Positions 24,305 through 32,926 of a stretch of 64,000 nucleotides of DNA are shown here, one piece after another (position 1 is the first letter of the stretch; every line of letters starts with the position of its first letter). The notes under the pieces are model-generated. The model ran no database searches, was not told where the DNA came from, and worked only from the letters and a program-made list of their open reading frames with translations. Source of the stretch: CAIVAT01 sp964455285 (GTDB taxonomy: Bacteria; Bacteroidota; Bacteroidia; Bacteroidales; FEN-979); contig CAYVVG010000008.1 in NCBI GenBank assembly GCA_964455285.1, positions 1-64,000 on the forward strand, in the 5' to 3' direction. The translations under genes were made by a program, and so were the position numbers.

Positions 24305-26161
24305 ATGCGAAAGATACCGTTTTCTTTACTGAGGCAGTTCCTTTTCTGGATCCTCTTCTTCGACCTGACACGGTTAATCTTCATCGCCTGGCATCTGCCG
24401 ATCTTACGGGCCGAGAAGATCGGGGCGGGGGAGGTGGTCGGTATCTTTATCCATTCCCTGAAACTGGATATTGCTACTGCATGCTATTTCCTGCTTATAC
24501 CCTGGCTGATCAGCCTCGTCCAGTCGGTATGGAGCCGTCGGTGGCTCGATACCCTCAACCTGGTATACAGTTCCGTCATGATTACCGCCTACAGCCTGAC
24601 CATGGCCGGAGAGATGGGCATTTATGCCGAATGGAAAACCAAGCTCACGTATAAAGTCCTCAAGTACTTCAACCATCCCGGCGAAATCTTCAATTCGGCC
24701 GAAACGGGGACGTTCTATCTTCTATTCATGATATTTTTGATTACCGGAATTGCAGGGATCGTGGCGTACGTGAGGATCTTTTATCTGAGGGTCCATGGAA
24801 CCGCCCGGAACCTCTGGTTCACCCTGATATTCCTGGTTGCGGCCCCCGTGCCCCTTTTCATTGGGATGCGCGGAGGCATTCAGCAGATCCCCATCAACCA
24901 GAGTGAGTGTTATTTCTCCGATCACAACATCCTGAACATTTCGGCGGTGAACAACATGTTCAACCTGTACATCAGTGTATTTGAGAACCTGGCGAATTTC
25001 GATCACAATCCCTATGTTTTCATGGGCCGGGAGCAGGCCGGGAAGATCATGCACTCGATCTACCGGGGAAAGGATGATACGGTGGCCAGGGTGCTGACCA
25101 CCGGCCGGCCCAACATCGTGCTGATCATTCTCGAAAGCTGGTCGTCCGACCTCATCGAAGCCCTGGGGGGCGAACCGGGAATAACCCCGGAGTTCGGGAA
25201 ACTTGCCGGGAGGGGCATCCTGTTCGACCAGGTGTACGCCTCCGGGTCCCGGTCGGAGCAGGGCATGGCCAGTATCTTCGGAGGATTTCCGGCCCATCCC
25301 GTCAGTTCGATCACTGTTCAGCCCGACAAGTTCGTTAAACTTCCCAGCCTGGTGAGGGTGCTGAAGCAGCAGGGATACAGCAGTGCCTTTTATTTCGGGG
25401 GGCAGCTGATCTATGGCAACATAAAAAGCTACATCATTTTCAACGGATTCGACAGGGTCACTGAGGGTAAAGATTTTCCGGAGAGCCTCCCGCAGGGAAA
25501 ACTCGGTATTCACGATGGTCACACCCTGAATTATATGGTCAGGGATGCGGGTACTCTGAAAACACCCTTCTTCGCTTCCCTTTTTACGCTAAGCACTCAT
25601 TCCCCCTGGGATCAGCCCTTTGAAAAGCCGCTGAAATGGGGTGACAACGAGAGGGAATATATCAATGCCGCCTTCTATACCGACCATTGCCTGGGGGAGT
25701 TCATCCGTGCGGCTGAAAAGGAACCCTGGTACCCGGAAACGCTGTTCATCCTGGTGGCCGATCACAGCCACAATTCTTACAGGAACTGGCATCCCGCCTC
25801 GAAGGAGTACCATCGCATTCCCCTGCTGTTTTATGGAGAGGTGATCCGGAAAGAGTTTCGCGGCACGGTCTGCCATAAAATGGGGAACCAGCACGACCTG
25901 GCTGCGACGCTCCTGGGTCAGCTGTCGCTTTCAGCGAAGGCATTCCGGTACAGCAAAGACCTGCTGAACCCGGGCACCCCCGACTTTGCCTATTACACCA
26001 CCGAAGACGGAATGGGTTGGATCAGGCCATCAGGGTACTTTACCTGGGATAAGGGACCCGATTTCTATTACTGGTGGAGCGATCCGAAACTCCCCGACAG
26101 CATCCGGCAGGAGGGAAGGGCCTACCTGCAGACGGTGTTCGGGGAGTATATGGATAACTAA
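24305..26161 (+). CDS. LTA synthase family / sulfatase-like membrane phosphotransferase
   Basis: A 618-residue protein with about five membrane segments in the first ~190 residues (LFWILFFDLTRLIFIAWHL, ACYFLLIPWLISLV and others) and an alkaline-phosphatase-fold domain, outside the membrane, from about 270. Motifs are NIVLIILESWSSD (metal site), SGSRSEQGMASIFGGFP at the usual nucleophile loop (Ser315/Ser317, where Thr is common), FTLSTHSPWDQPF and VADHSHN. Gram-positive relatives polymerise glycerol-phosphate. In Gram-negative Bacteroidota such proteins probably transfer phospho-head-groups to glycans or lipids; the substrate is unknown. The start is 13 bases after a strong promoter. Confidence 0.87.
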   Translation: MRKIPFSLLRQFLFWILFFDLTRLIFIAWHLPILRAEKIGAGEVVGIFIHSLKLDIATACYFLLIPWLISLVQSVWSRRWLDTLNLVYSSVMITAYSLTMAGEMGIYAEWKTKLTYKVLKYFNHPGEIFNSAETGTFYLLFMIFLITGIAGIVAYVRIFYLRVHGTARNLWFTLIFLVAAPVPLFIGMRGGIQQIPINQSECYFSDHNILNISAVNNMFNLYISVFENLANFDHNPYVFMGREQAGKIMHSIYRGKDDTVARVLTTGRPNIVLIILESWSSDLIEALGGEPGITPEFGKLAGRGILFDQVYASGSRSEQGMASIFGGFPAHPVSSITVQPDKFVKLPSLVRVLKQQGYSSAFYFGGQLIYGNIKSYIIFNGFDRVTEGKDFPESLPQGKLGIHDGHTLNYMVRDAGTLKTPFFASLFTLSTHSPWDQPFEKPLKWGDNEREYINAAFYTDHCLGEFIRAAEKEPWYPETLFILVADHSHNSYRNWHPASKEYHRIPLLFYGEVIRKEFRGTVCHKMGNQHDLAATLLGQLSLSAKAFRYSKDLLNPGTPDFAYYTTEDGMGWIRPSGYFTWDKGPDFYYWWSDPKLPDSIRQEGRAYLQTVFGEYMDN

Positions 26162-26170
26162 TGCGAACGG

Positions 26171-27418
26171 TTATTGCAGCAAATGCACAACCAGTCCCGA
26201 GCGGAGCTTGGGTTCGAACCAGGTGGTCTTGGGAGGCATGATGTTGCCCGAGTCGGCGATGTCGATCAGTTGTTTCATCGAAACCGGGTACAGGGCAAAT
26301 GCCGCCTTCATTTCCCCGGAGTCAACCCTCTTCTGCAACTCACCCAATCCGCGGATCCCACCAACGAAATCGATCCGGTTTGAAGTCCGTAAGTCTTTTA
26401 TATCCAAAATTTTGTCGAGGACCAGGCGCGACAGGATGGTGACATCGAGCACCCCGATGGGGTCGGCATCGTTGTAGGTGCCTTCCCGGGCAGTCAGCGA
26501 GTACCATTCCCCGTCGAGGTAAAGTCCGAAATTATGCAGGAAGGAGGGCTTGTAGATGCCGGCCCCCTTCTTTTCCACGTTGAACACCGGTTCGAGTTTC
26601 TTCAGAAATTCTTCGCTGGTCATCCCGTTCAGATCGCGAACCACCCGGTTATAATCGATGATGGTCAGCTGGTTATCGGGAAAGTGAACTGCCAGGAAGT
26701 AGTTATACTCCTCGAAGCCGGTGTGGGCCGGGTTGTTCATTCGCTTTTCATTGCCGACCAGGGCGGCTGCGGCGGTGCGGTGATGGCCGTCGGCGACGTA
26801 TGTGAAAGGAATGTTCCCGAACAGGGTGACGATCCGGTCGATGATGGGACGGTCGCGGATCACCCAGAAATGGTGCCCGACGCCGTCGACCGACACGAAA
26901 TCGTATTCCGGTGCGTGAGCGGCAACGAATCCCGCGACCAGCGAGTCGATTTCGGGTACCGCCGGATAGGTGAAGAACACCGGCTCCATGTTGGCGTTGG
27001 TGATCCGCACGTGTTTCATGCGGTCCTCCTCCTTGTCCTTGCGTGTCAGCTCATGTTTGCGGATAATGCCGTTCATGTAATCGGAGACCCCGGCGCAGCC
27101 TACGATGCCGTATTGGGTGCGACCGTTCATCGTTTGGGCATAAATGTACAGCAGGTCTTCGCTGTCGGGCACCAGCCAGCCCTCTTCACGGAAGCGGTCG
27201 AAATTTTCCCTGGCCTTGTCATAGACAGGTTGTGAATGGATATCGACGGTCGGGGGCAGGTCGATTTCCGGTTTGATGATATGGAGCAGTGAATAGGGGT
27301 TTCCCTTTGCTTCCATCCGGGCTTCGTCGGAATTGAGCACGTCATAGGGCCGTGACGCCAGGTCGCGGGCCAGTGACACGGGGGGACGCAATCCCCTGAA
27401 AGGTTTGAGAATAGCCAT
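26171..27418 (-). CDS. DUF1015 family protein
   Basis: A 415-residue protein of unknown molecular function. It starts MAILKPFRGLRP and contains SRPYDVLNSDEARMEAKGNPYS (shown here only in part of its ~20-residue core) and YVADGHHRTAAA, the most conserved family segment. It has no signal peptide or membrane helix. It is the last gene of a serC-serA run and lies 75 bases after the four-helix-bundle gene; DUF1015 beside serine biosynthesis genes is common in Bacteroidota. The link suggests a role in serine or phosphoserine metabolism, which is inference only. Confidence 0.88.
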   Translation of the reverse strand: MAILKPFRGLRPPVSLARDLASRPYDVLNSDEARMEAKGNPYSLLHIIKPEIDLPPTVDIHSQPVYDKARENFDRFREEGWLVPDSEDLLYIYAQTMNGRTQYGIVGCAGVSDYMNGIIRKHELTRKDKEEDRMKHVRITNANMEPVFFTYPAVPEIDSLVAGFVAAHAPEYDFVSVDGVGHHFWVIRDRPIIDRIVTLFGNIPFTYVADGHHRTAAAALVGNEKRMNNPAHTGFEEYNYFLAVHFPDNQLTIIDYNRVVRDLNGMTSEEFLKKLEPVFNVEKKGAGIYKPSFLHNFGLYLDGEWYSLTAREGTYNDADPIGVLDVTILSRLVLDKILDIKDLRTSNRIDFVGGIRGLGELQKRVDSGEMKAAFALYPVSMKQLIDIADSGNIMPPKTTWFEPKLRSGLVVHLLQ

Positions 27419-27493
27419 AGAAATAGTGAGTTTGTATTGATTTAAGTAAGGGAAAGCGTTGGCAGCAGGTGGCAGTGGTTTTCAGTCCGTGTT

Positions 27494-27919
27494 TCAGTCG
27501 ATATTGTCGTCATCATCCGATTCTCCGGGTTTCACACTTCGCTGCAGCGAGCCGATCAGGGCGCCGATCATCTTGGTCATCTCCATCAGGCGGTTTTTTG
27601 ATTCGTCGTACTCGCTGTCACTCATGATCCCCCGGCTTTGGGCAATGGTCGAAAGGACCACACATTCACGCACGGAACTTTTGGCCATCTTCAGGTAATA
27701 AACAAACTGGCTTTTGTTCCGCGAAGACCCTTCCGCGATATTCAGCGGAATGCCGAGTGAGGCCGAAAGGAAACGGTCGAATAAGACCCGGAAAGAGGGG
27801 TCTTCTTTTGCCTTTTTTATCATCAGGTGCACCCAGTCGACATATTCGAGCGCCTTGTGGTACACCCTCAGGTCTTCGAATCTGAAGAAAGTCGCTGGCC
27901 TGTCGTGTTCGCTGTCCAT
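27494..27919 (-). CDS. Four-helix-bundle protein (S23/IVS family)
   Basis: A 141-residue protein of the family first found inside 23S rRNA intervening sequences. Signs are FRFEDLRVYHKALEYVDWVH at the N-terminus, LSASLGIPLNIAEGSSRNKSQFVYYLKMAKSS (helix 2-3 junction, IAEGSSR) and ECVVLSTIAQSRG. It ends in an acidic tail, SDDDDNID. Biochemical function is unknown. Here it is not in an rRNA gene but between serA and the DUF1015 gene, in the same direction, so it may be a later insertion into the serine operon. Confidence 0.88.
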   Translation of the reverse strand: MDSEHDRPATFFRFEDLRVYHKALEYVDWVHLMIKKAKEDPSFRVLFDRFLSASLGIPLNIAEGSSRNKSQFVYYLKMAKSSVRECVVLSTIAQSRGIMSDSEYDESKNRLMEMTKMIGALIGSLQRSVKPGESDDDDNID

Positions 27920-27967
27920 AATTCAGTGTATTAGAGATGGATGAATAGAGAAAGTTCCTCCGGCCTG

Positions 27968-28891
27968 TCACTTGTTCACCTGGAAGGTTTTATCTCCGTC
28001 GCGGATGAATTTTACAATCTGACGTGCGGCGGCAATTCCCGCGTTGATATTGGCTTCTTCAGTCTGGGCTCCCATTTTCTTGGGAGTGCAGAAAAACTTC
28101 GCCTTGAAGGAGTTTTCGATCTCGGCTTTATTCGTCGGCTCGACGTCGGTGAGGTAGGCAAAATCCTTGCGGTCCTGGAACATCCTGAGCAGATCTCCTT
28201 CATGGATCACTTCGGCCCGTGCCGTATTCACCAGGCAGGCCGGGGCCGGCATGCGCGAAAGAAGGGCATAGTTCACCGACAGTTTGGTCTGGCTGTTGGC
28301 CGGAATGTGGAGCGAAATATAGTGACAGGTACTGTACAGATCTTCCACCGTACCGACCCATTTCACCCCGTCCTTCTCAATATCCTGCCGGGAAACATAA
28401 GGATCGAATGCGTAGACATCCATTCCAAATCCTTTGGCGATGCGCGCCACATTCTTCCCTACATACCCGTAAGCGTGGATCCCCAGCTTTTTTCCCATCA
28501 GTTCACTGCCCGATTTGCCGTTGAAAAAGCCCCTGGCGTAATACACCATCATGCCGAGGGCCAGTTCGGCCACCGCATTCGAGTTTTGCCCGGGGGTGTT
28601 CATGGCCACGATCCCTTTGGCGGTACATGCCTGCAGGTCAATGTTGTCATAGCCTGCTCCGGCCCTGACGATGATCTTCAGGTTTTTCCCCGCTTCGATC
28701 ACGGCATTGTCGGCTTTATCGCTCCGGATGATCACGGCATCCACGTCGGCAACGGCGCGGATGAAATCATCCTGGCCGGTATAGTTTTCCAGGAGGGCAA
28801 GCTCGAACCCGGCTTCCTCCACCACTTTTCTGATGCCCTTCACCGCCACGGGGGCAAAAGGCTTGTCGGTTGCGACCAGTACTTTTGTCAT
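27968..28891 (-). CDS. serA: D-3-phosphoglycerate dehydrogenase, short type
   Basis: First step of serine synthesis: 3-phosphoglycerate to 3-phosphohydroxypyruvate with NAD. The 307-residue protein is the short form with no ACT or intervening regulatory domain. Visible parts are RAGAGYDNID, the cofactor loop GIHAYGYVG (137-145), the catalytic Arg225 in NTARAEV, Glu251, and the C-terminal site CTPKKMGAQTEEA. The position that is His in most 2-hydroxyacid dehydrogenases is Lys271, as described for type IIIK enzymes (for example from Entamoeba). Without an ACT domain, serine feedback through that domain is not possible. serC lies 21 bases upstream. Confidence 0.94.
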   Translation of the reverse strand: MTKVLVATDKPFAPVAVKGIRKVVEEAGFELALLENYTGQDDFIRAVADVDAVIIRSDKADNAVIEAGKNLKIIVRAGAGYDNIDLQACTAKGIVAMNTPGQNSNAVAELALGMMVYYARGFFNGKSGSELMGKKLGIHAYGYVGKNVARIAKGFGMDVYAFDPYVSRQDIEKDGVKWVGTVEDLYSTCHYISLHIPANSQTKLSVNYALLSRMPAPACLVNTARAEVIHEGDLLRMFQDRKDFAYLTDVEPTNKAEIENSFKAKFFCTPKKMGAQTEEANINAGIAAARQIVKFIRDGDKTFQVNK

Positions 28892-28911
28892 TTCAGTCAG
28901 TTTTCGGATCG

Positions 28912-29982
28912 TTATACGTTTGCTTTTTCAAATTCCTGCATGGCATCGACCAGGGCCTGGACACTTTCCAGCGGCATGGCGTTATACACCGAAGCCCTGA
29001 AACCGCCCACCGAACGATGACCTTTGATGCCGATCATGCCTTTCGTCTTTGCGAATTCCATGAAGGCATCTTCCTTGTCTTTATATGCCTCTTTCATGAC
29101 GAAACAGATGTTCATCAGCGAACGGCTCTCTTTTTCGACCGTTCCGGTGAAGATCCGGCTGTTGTCGATGGCGGTGTACAGGAGGTCCGCCTTCTTTTTG
29201 TTCATGGCTTCGATGGCCGAAACACCGCCCAGGCCCTTGATCCAGCGGAGCGTCTCAAGGCAGGTGTAAATGGCGAATACAGGCGGGGTGTTGTACAGCG
29301 AAGGCTCCTTGGTGTGGGTGGCATAGCTCAGCATGGTGGGAATCTTGCGTTCGACTTTCGAGAGCAGTTCTTCCTTCAGGATGACGAAAGTGACCCCTGC
29401 CGGACCCAGGTTTTTCTGCGCTCCGCCATAGATCATGGCATATTTGGAAACATCGACCGGGCGGCTGAGAATGTCCGACGACATGTCGGCGATCAGGGGA
29501 ACGGGGCATTCGATGTCGGTTTTCAGTTCGGAACCGTAAATGGTGTTGTTGGTGGTGATGTGAAAATAGTCGGCATCGGCGGGGATGGTGTATCCCTTTG
29601 GAATGTAGGTGAAGTTTTTGTCGGCGGAGGTCGCCACGACGTTGACCTCGCCGAAAAATTTGGCCTCCTTGATCGCTTTCTGCGCCCAGACACCGGTTTC
29701 GAGATAGGCAGCCTTGCGGTTGAGGAAATTGTAAGGCACCATGCAGAACTGGAGGCTGGCTCCGCCGCCCAGGAAGATCACCTGGTAACCTGCGGGGATG
29801 TTCAGCAACTCTTTAAAAAGTGCCACGGTCTCATCCAGGATCGCCTGAAAGTCTTTGCTCCGGTGTGAGATCTCCAGAATCGAAAGTCCGGTGTTGTTGA
29901 GATTCAGGATGGCCTTGGCCGAATTTTCGATCGCGACCTGCGGAAGGATGGAGGGCCCTGCATTGAAATTGTGCTTTTTCAT
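28912..29982 (-). CDS. serC: Phosphoserine aminotransferase
   Basis: Converts 3-phosphohydroxypyruvate and glutamate to phosphoserine. The 356-residue fold-type I PLP enzyme starts MKKHNFNAGPSILP (typical NAGPS), has GGGASLQFCMVPYN, the PLP lysine in YGGAQKNLGPAG and the C-terminal SVGGFRASVYNAMP. It heads the serC-serA-four-helix-DUF1015 run. Its promoter box is at 30044-30051, giving a leader of about 60 bases. Confidence 0.95.
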   Translation of the reverse strand: MKKHNFNAGPSILPQVAIENSAKAILNLNNTGLSILEISHRSKDFQAILDETVALFKELLNIPAGYQVIFLGGGASLQFCMVPYNFLNRKAAYLETGVWAQKAIKEAKFFGEVNVVATSADKNFTYIPKGYTIPADADYFHITTNNTIYGSELKTDIECPVPLIADMSSDILSRPVDVSKYAMIYGGAQKNLGPAGVTFVILKEELLSKVERKIPTMLSYATHTKEPSLYNTPPVFAIYTCLETLRWIKGLGGVSAIEAMNKKKADLLYTAIDNSRIFTGTVEKESRSLMNICFVMKEAYKDKEDAFMEFAKTKGMIGIKGHRSVGGFRASVYNAMPLESVQALVDAMQEFEKANV

Positions 29983-30043
29983 GACTTTGGTAGTTTAAAA
30001 TACAATGAGTTGTAGATGGAATAGTCGTGCAATAATAAGAAAA

Positions 30044-30051
30044 CAAAGTTA
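30044..30051 (-). promoter_or_regulatory. -7 box of the serine operon promoter
   Basis: The minus strand reads TAACTTTG, matching TAnnTTTG, inside an AT-rich gap before serC. No clear -33 element was found. Confidence 0.55.
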
Positions 30052-30140
30052 ATCACAAAAAATAAAAAAAACATTATTTTTTCTATCGGCATGGTCCGAA
30101 AAGTGGCGGTGTTTTCGCATACCGCCCCGGGGAAATGCAC

Positions 30141-30148
30141 TACCTTTG
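30141..30148 (+). promoter_or_regulatory. -7 box of the acyl-CoA reductase promoter
   Basis: TACCTTTG ends 6 bases before the ATG at 30155, predicting a transcript with little or no leader. The earlier in-frame codon at 30146 lies inside the box and is excluded. Confidence 0.55.
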
Positions 30149-30154
30149 CAGGCC

Positions 30155-31210
30155 ATGAAGACCGATCAGCGGATCCTGCCTTTTCTGAAGCTGGGAGAGA
30201 AACTCCGTCACCTCTCCGGGGAACCGTCGGGACTGTATCCGGAAGATGAGCCGATGGTGGGGGCTATGAACGCAGCTGTCGCTGCCAACCCGTGGTTCAC
30301 CCTCCCGATGGTCGGGAACGCCCTGGCCAGCCTGGGCGAAGCACTCACCGCCGGTGCGATGGAACAGTGGCTGGCACCCTACCGTGAACGGTTGGACAGG
30401 GCAGGACCACCCCGGCGGATCGGTGTGGTCATGGCCGGTAATGTTCCGGCTGTGGGATTCCATGACTTCCTGTCGGTCCTGCTGGCCGGCCACCGGATCG
30501 TGGCCCGGCTGTCGGCTTCCGACGACCTGCTGCTGCCTGCCATGGCCGAGATCCTGTGCCGGGCCGAGCCAGGGTTCCGCGACCGGATCACCTTTACCGG
30601 GGGAAAACTGGAGGGCTTCAACGCAGTCATAGCAACAGGATCCGGAAACACCTCCCGCTATTTCGAGTATTACTTCCGCGATGTCCCGCATATCATACGA
30701 AAAAACAGGAACGGCATCGCCATCCTCTCAGGAGAAGAGACCCCCGGTGAACTCGTGGGACTCTCCGACGACATCCTTCTGTACTTTGGCCTTGGCTGCC
30801 GGAACGTCTCCAAGCTATTCGTACCCCCGGGTTACGACTTTGACCCGCTGGCACGGGCACTTGAAGAGCACCGCGACCTTCTGCATCACAACAAGTACAG
30901 GAACAACTACGACTACCAGCGTTCGGTATTCCTTCTGAACGGCACCCGGTTTTACGAAGCAGGGCCTATCCTCCTGCGTGAAGACAGCGCCATCGCTTCG
31001 CCGGTATCGGTCGTTCACTATGAATATTACCACGATGACGGTTCACCGGACGATAGCTTCCGCAGCCAGCGGGATGACATTCAGTGTGTGGTCAGCGCCA
31101 CCGCACGCACCTTCCCGGTCATTCCGCCCGGTATGGCACAGAAACCGGCCCTGTGGGAGTATGCCGACGGGGTCGATACCATGGAATTCCTGCTTTCCAT
31201 TCCGCAATGA
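30155..31210 (+). CDS. LuxC-like acyl-CoA reductase
   Basis: A 351-residue protein of the LuxC/acyl-CoA reductase family, which reduces fatty acyl-CoA to aldehyde with NADPH. The core VVMAGNVPAVGFHDFLSVLL (about residues 92-111), ARLSASDDLLLPAM and the GLGCRNVSKLFVPPGYD stretch fit the family. It stands alone: no LuxD/LuxE partners or luciferase are near, so its use in fatty-aldehyde, lipid or wax chemistry is unknown. The ATG at 30155 was chosen from the promoter position. The rpmE2 promoter begins within 10 bases of its stop. Confidence 0.82.
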   Translation: MKTDQRILPFLKLGEKLRHLSGEPSGLYPEDEPMVGAMNAAVAANPWFTLPMVGNALASLGEALTAGAMEQWLAPYRERLDRAGPPRRIGVVMAGNVPAVGFHDFLSVLLAGHRIVARLSASDDLLLPAMAEILCRAEPGFRDRITFTGGKLEGFNAVIATGSGNTSRYFEYYFRDVPHIIRKNRNGIAILSGEETPGELVGLSDDILLYFGLGCRNVSKLFVPPGYDFDPLARALEEHRDLLHHNKYRNNYDYQRSVFLLNGTRFYEAGPILLREDSAIASPVSVVHYEYYHDDGSPDDSFRSQRDDIQCVVSATARTFPVIPPGMAQKPALWEYADGVDTMEFLLSIPQ

Positions 31211-31219
31211 TAAAATTTC

Positions 31220-31250
31220 TTTGCAATTCAATTTAGAATCATTAATTTTG
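31220..31250 (+). promoter_or_regulatory. Promoter of ribosomal protein L31 gene
   Basis: A -33 TTTG (31220-31223) and -7 TAATTTTG (31243-31250), 19 bases apart, lie 20 bases before the ATG. It is a near-ideal Bacteroidota promoter. Confidence 0.7.
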
Positions 31251-31270
31251 CACCCTCAAAATAAGATGCA

Positions 31271-31543
31271 ATGAAGAAAGAGATTCATCCCAAGGATTAC
31301 AGGCTGGTCGTTTTTAAGGATATGTCGAACGATTATACGTTTCTTTCAAAATCAACCGTGAAGACCAAAGAGACGATCGTATGGGAGGACGGGGTGGAAT
31401 ATCCCCTGGTGAAACTGGAGATCTCCCACACCTCGCACCCGTTCTATACGGGCAAGATGAAACTGGTTGATACTGCCGGCCGCGTCGATAAATTCAAGAG
31501 CCGGTATCAGAAACACATTGACAGGAATGCCGCCGCAAAATAG
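31271..31543 (+). CDS. rpmE2: 50S ribosomal protein L31 type B
   Basis: A 90-residue ribosomal protein of the large subunit. MKKEIHPKDYRLVVFKDMSN, EISHTSHPFYTGKMKLVDTAGRVDKF and the KSRY segment are diagnostic for type B L31. It lacks the zinc-binding cysteines of type A L31, so it can serve when zinc is scarce. It has its own promoter and terminator and is likely monocistronic. Confidence 0.96.
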   Translation: MKKEIHPKDYRLVVFKDMSNDYTFLSKSTVKTKETIVWEDGVEYPLVKLEISHTSHPFYTGKMKLVDTAGRVDKFKSRYQKHIDRNAAAK

Positions 31544-31570
31544 GGAAGAAACACCCCATAATATATCGAG

Positions 31571-31599
31571 AGCCTCCTGTAACCGGGAGGCTTTTTTTT
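31571..31599 (+). terminator. Intrinsic terminator of rpmE2
   Basis: AGCCTCC (31571-31577) pairs perfectly with GGAGGCT (31586-31592) around an 8-base loop and is followed by a run of T. It lies 27 bases after the rpmE2 stop. Confidence 0.85.
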
Positions 31600-31612
31600 G
31601 CGTATAATTTGC

Positions 31613-31620
31613 TAATTTTG
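31613..31620 (+). promoter_or_regulatory. -7 box of the GlmU-family gene promoter
   Basis: TAATTTTG lies 33 bases before the ATG at 31654. The nearest TTTG (31597-31600) is too close to be a standard -33 element. Confidence 0.5.
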
Positions 31621-31653
31621 TGAACTGTTTGAAGTTGTAAACGCTGCGAGATC

Positions 31654-32838
31654 ATGAACTACATCCTGTTTGACGAGAATATAGTCCGTTCCAACCTGCT
31701 TCCGCTCACCTTTACGCGACCGGTGGCCGACATCCGCGTCGGCATCCTGACCATCCGTGAAAAATGGGAGAAACGGCTGAAGGCAACGACCTCCACCTTG
31801 ACCGAAGGTTACCTGAGTGCCAAGTTCCCCTTTGTAAAAATGGCTGAAAATGTGCTCATCAATGGCTCGGTATGTCCAAACGAGGAGGTCGTCAGGGCCA
31901 TCCTGAACATCAGGCCGAACCAGACCATCGTTTACAACGATACCATCATCGCTCTTCATGTGAAAGCCGGGGATCTCGACAACCTGGGCGATCCGTCGGG
32001 GGAAGGCATCGAGGAGATCCGGCTGAAAGAGGCGCCGGTCAAGATCAATCACACCTGGGAAATATTCTCGAAGAATGAAACCTGCCTGACCGACGATTTC
32101 AAACTTCTGACCAAGGGCCGTAAGTCTCAACCCCTGAGTCCCTCCAACCGGGTGGTAGGCGAAGGAAATATTTTTGTCGAAAAAGGGGCCCGGGTCGAGT
32201 GTGCCATCCTGAACGCTTCACAAGGACCGATCTATATCGGCAAAGATGCCGAGATCATGGAAGGGGCGGCGATCCGGGGACCCTTCGCCCTGTGCGAAGG
32301 CGGCATCGTCAAAATGTCAGCCAAGATCTACGGCCCGACCACCATCGGGCCCTACTGCCGGGTAGGAGGAGAGATCAACAATTCGGTGCTTTTCGGATAT
32401 TCAAACAAGGCGCACGACGGATTCCTCGGACATTCGGTCATCGGCGAGTGGTGCAACCTGGGGGCCGATACCAACACCTCCAATCTGAAGAACACCTACG
32501 ACAATGTCCGCCTCTGGAGTTATGTCAAGCAGACTTTTGTAAACACCAACCTGCAGTTTTGCGGCCTGATCATGGGCGACCACTCCAAGAGCGCCATCGA
32601 CACGATGTTCAACACGGGCACCGTGGTCGGCGTGAGTGCCAACGTCTTCGGCTCGGGATTCCAGCGCAACTTCATCCCTTCCTTCACATGGGGAGGAACC
32701 TCGACCAACTACAGCCTGAGCAAGGCCATGGAGGTGGCAGAGATCGTCTTTCAGCGCCGCAACCGCGTCTTCGACGAAGTGGAACGCGCCCTGCTGACCA
32801 GTGTTTACAACCTGACACTGAAGAATAAGTACCTCTGA
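31654..32838 (+). CDS. GlmU-family sugar-nucleotidyltransferase/acyltransferase-like protein
   Basis: A 394-residue protein of a Bacteroidota-specific GlmU-like family. The N-terminal ~190 residues (MNYILFDENIVRSNLLPLTFTRPVADIRVG begins it) form a nucleotidyltransferase-like domain without the canonical LAAGxGTRM loop. The C-terminal half is a left-handed beta-helix of hexapeptide repeats (IYIGKDAEIMEGAAIRGPFAL, TTIGPYCRVGGEINNSVLFG). By family name it makes UDP-N-acetylglucosamine from glucosamine-1-phosphate, but the substrate is not proven by sequence. Lon follows 88 bases downstream. Confidence 0.87.
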   Translation: MNYILFDENIVRSNLLPLTFTRPVADIRVGILTIREKWEKRLKATTSTLTEGYLSAKFPFVKMAENVLINGSVCPNEEVVRAILNIRPNQTIVYNDTIIALHVKAGDLDNLGDPSGEGIEEIRLKEAPVKINHTWEIFSKNETCLTDDFKLLTKGRKSQPLSPSNRVVGEGNIFVEKGARVECAILNASQGPIYIGKDAEIMEGAAIRGPFALCEGGIVKMSAKIYGPTTIGPYCRVGGEINNSVLFGYSNKAHDGFLGHSVIGEWCNLGADTNTSNLKNTYDNVRLWSYVKQTFVNTNLQFCGLIMGDHSKSAIDTMFNTGTVVGVSANVFGSGFQRNFIPSFTWGGTSTNYSLSKAMEVAEIVFQRRNRVFDEVERALLTSVYNLTLKNKYL

Positions 32839-32890
32839 TCAGGCACAATCCGGTCTGGCACATTTCTTGTCATTCAGCGTCTTCCCGGAG

Positions 32891-32906
32891 ATGTTCCCGG
32901 GAACAT
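32891..32906. promoter_or_regulatory. Perfect 16-bp palindrome upstream of lon
   Basis: ATGTTCCCGGGAACAT is fully self-complementary and ends 20 bases before the preferred lon ATG. No standard promoter box was found between it and glmU. Its symmetry suggests a regulator site, for example for stress control of lon; a short mRNA hairpin is less likely because there is no loop. Confidence 0.45.
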
Positions 32907-32926
32907 GCCTTTTTTACAGAACCTTC

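Noticed and set aside
26211..26220. GGTTCGAACC, resembling a tRNA T-loop
   Set aside because: It lies inside the DUF1015 coding sequence and no cloverleaf can be built around it.
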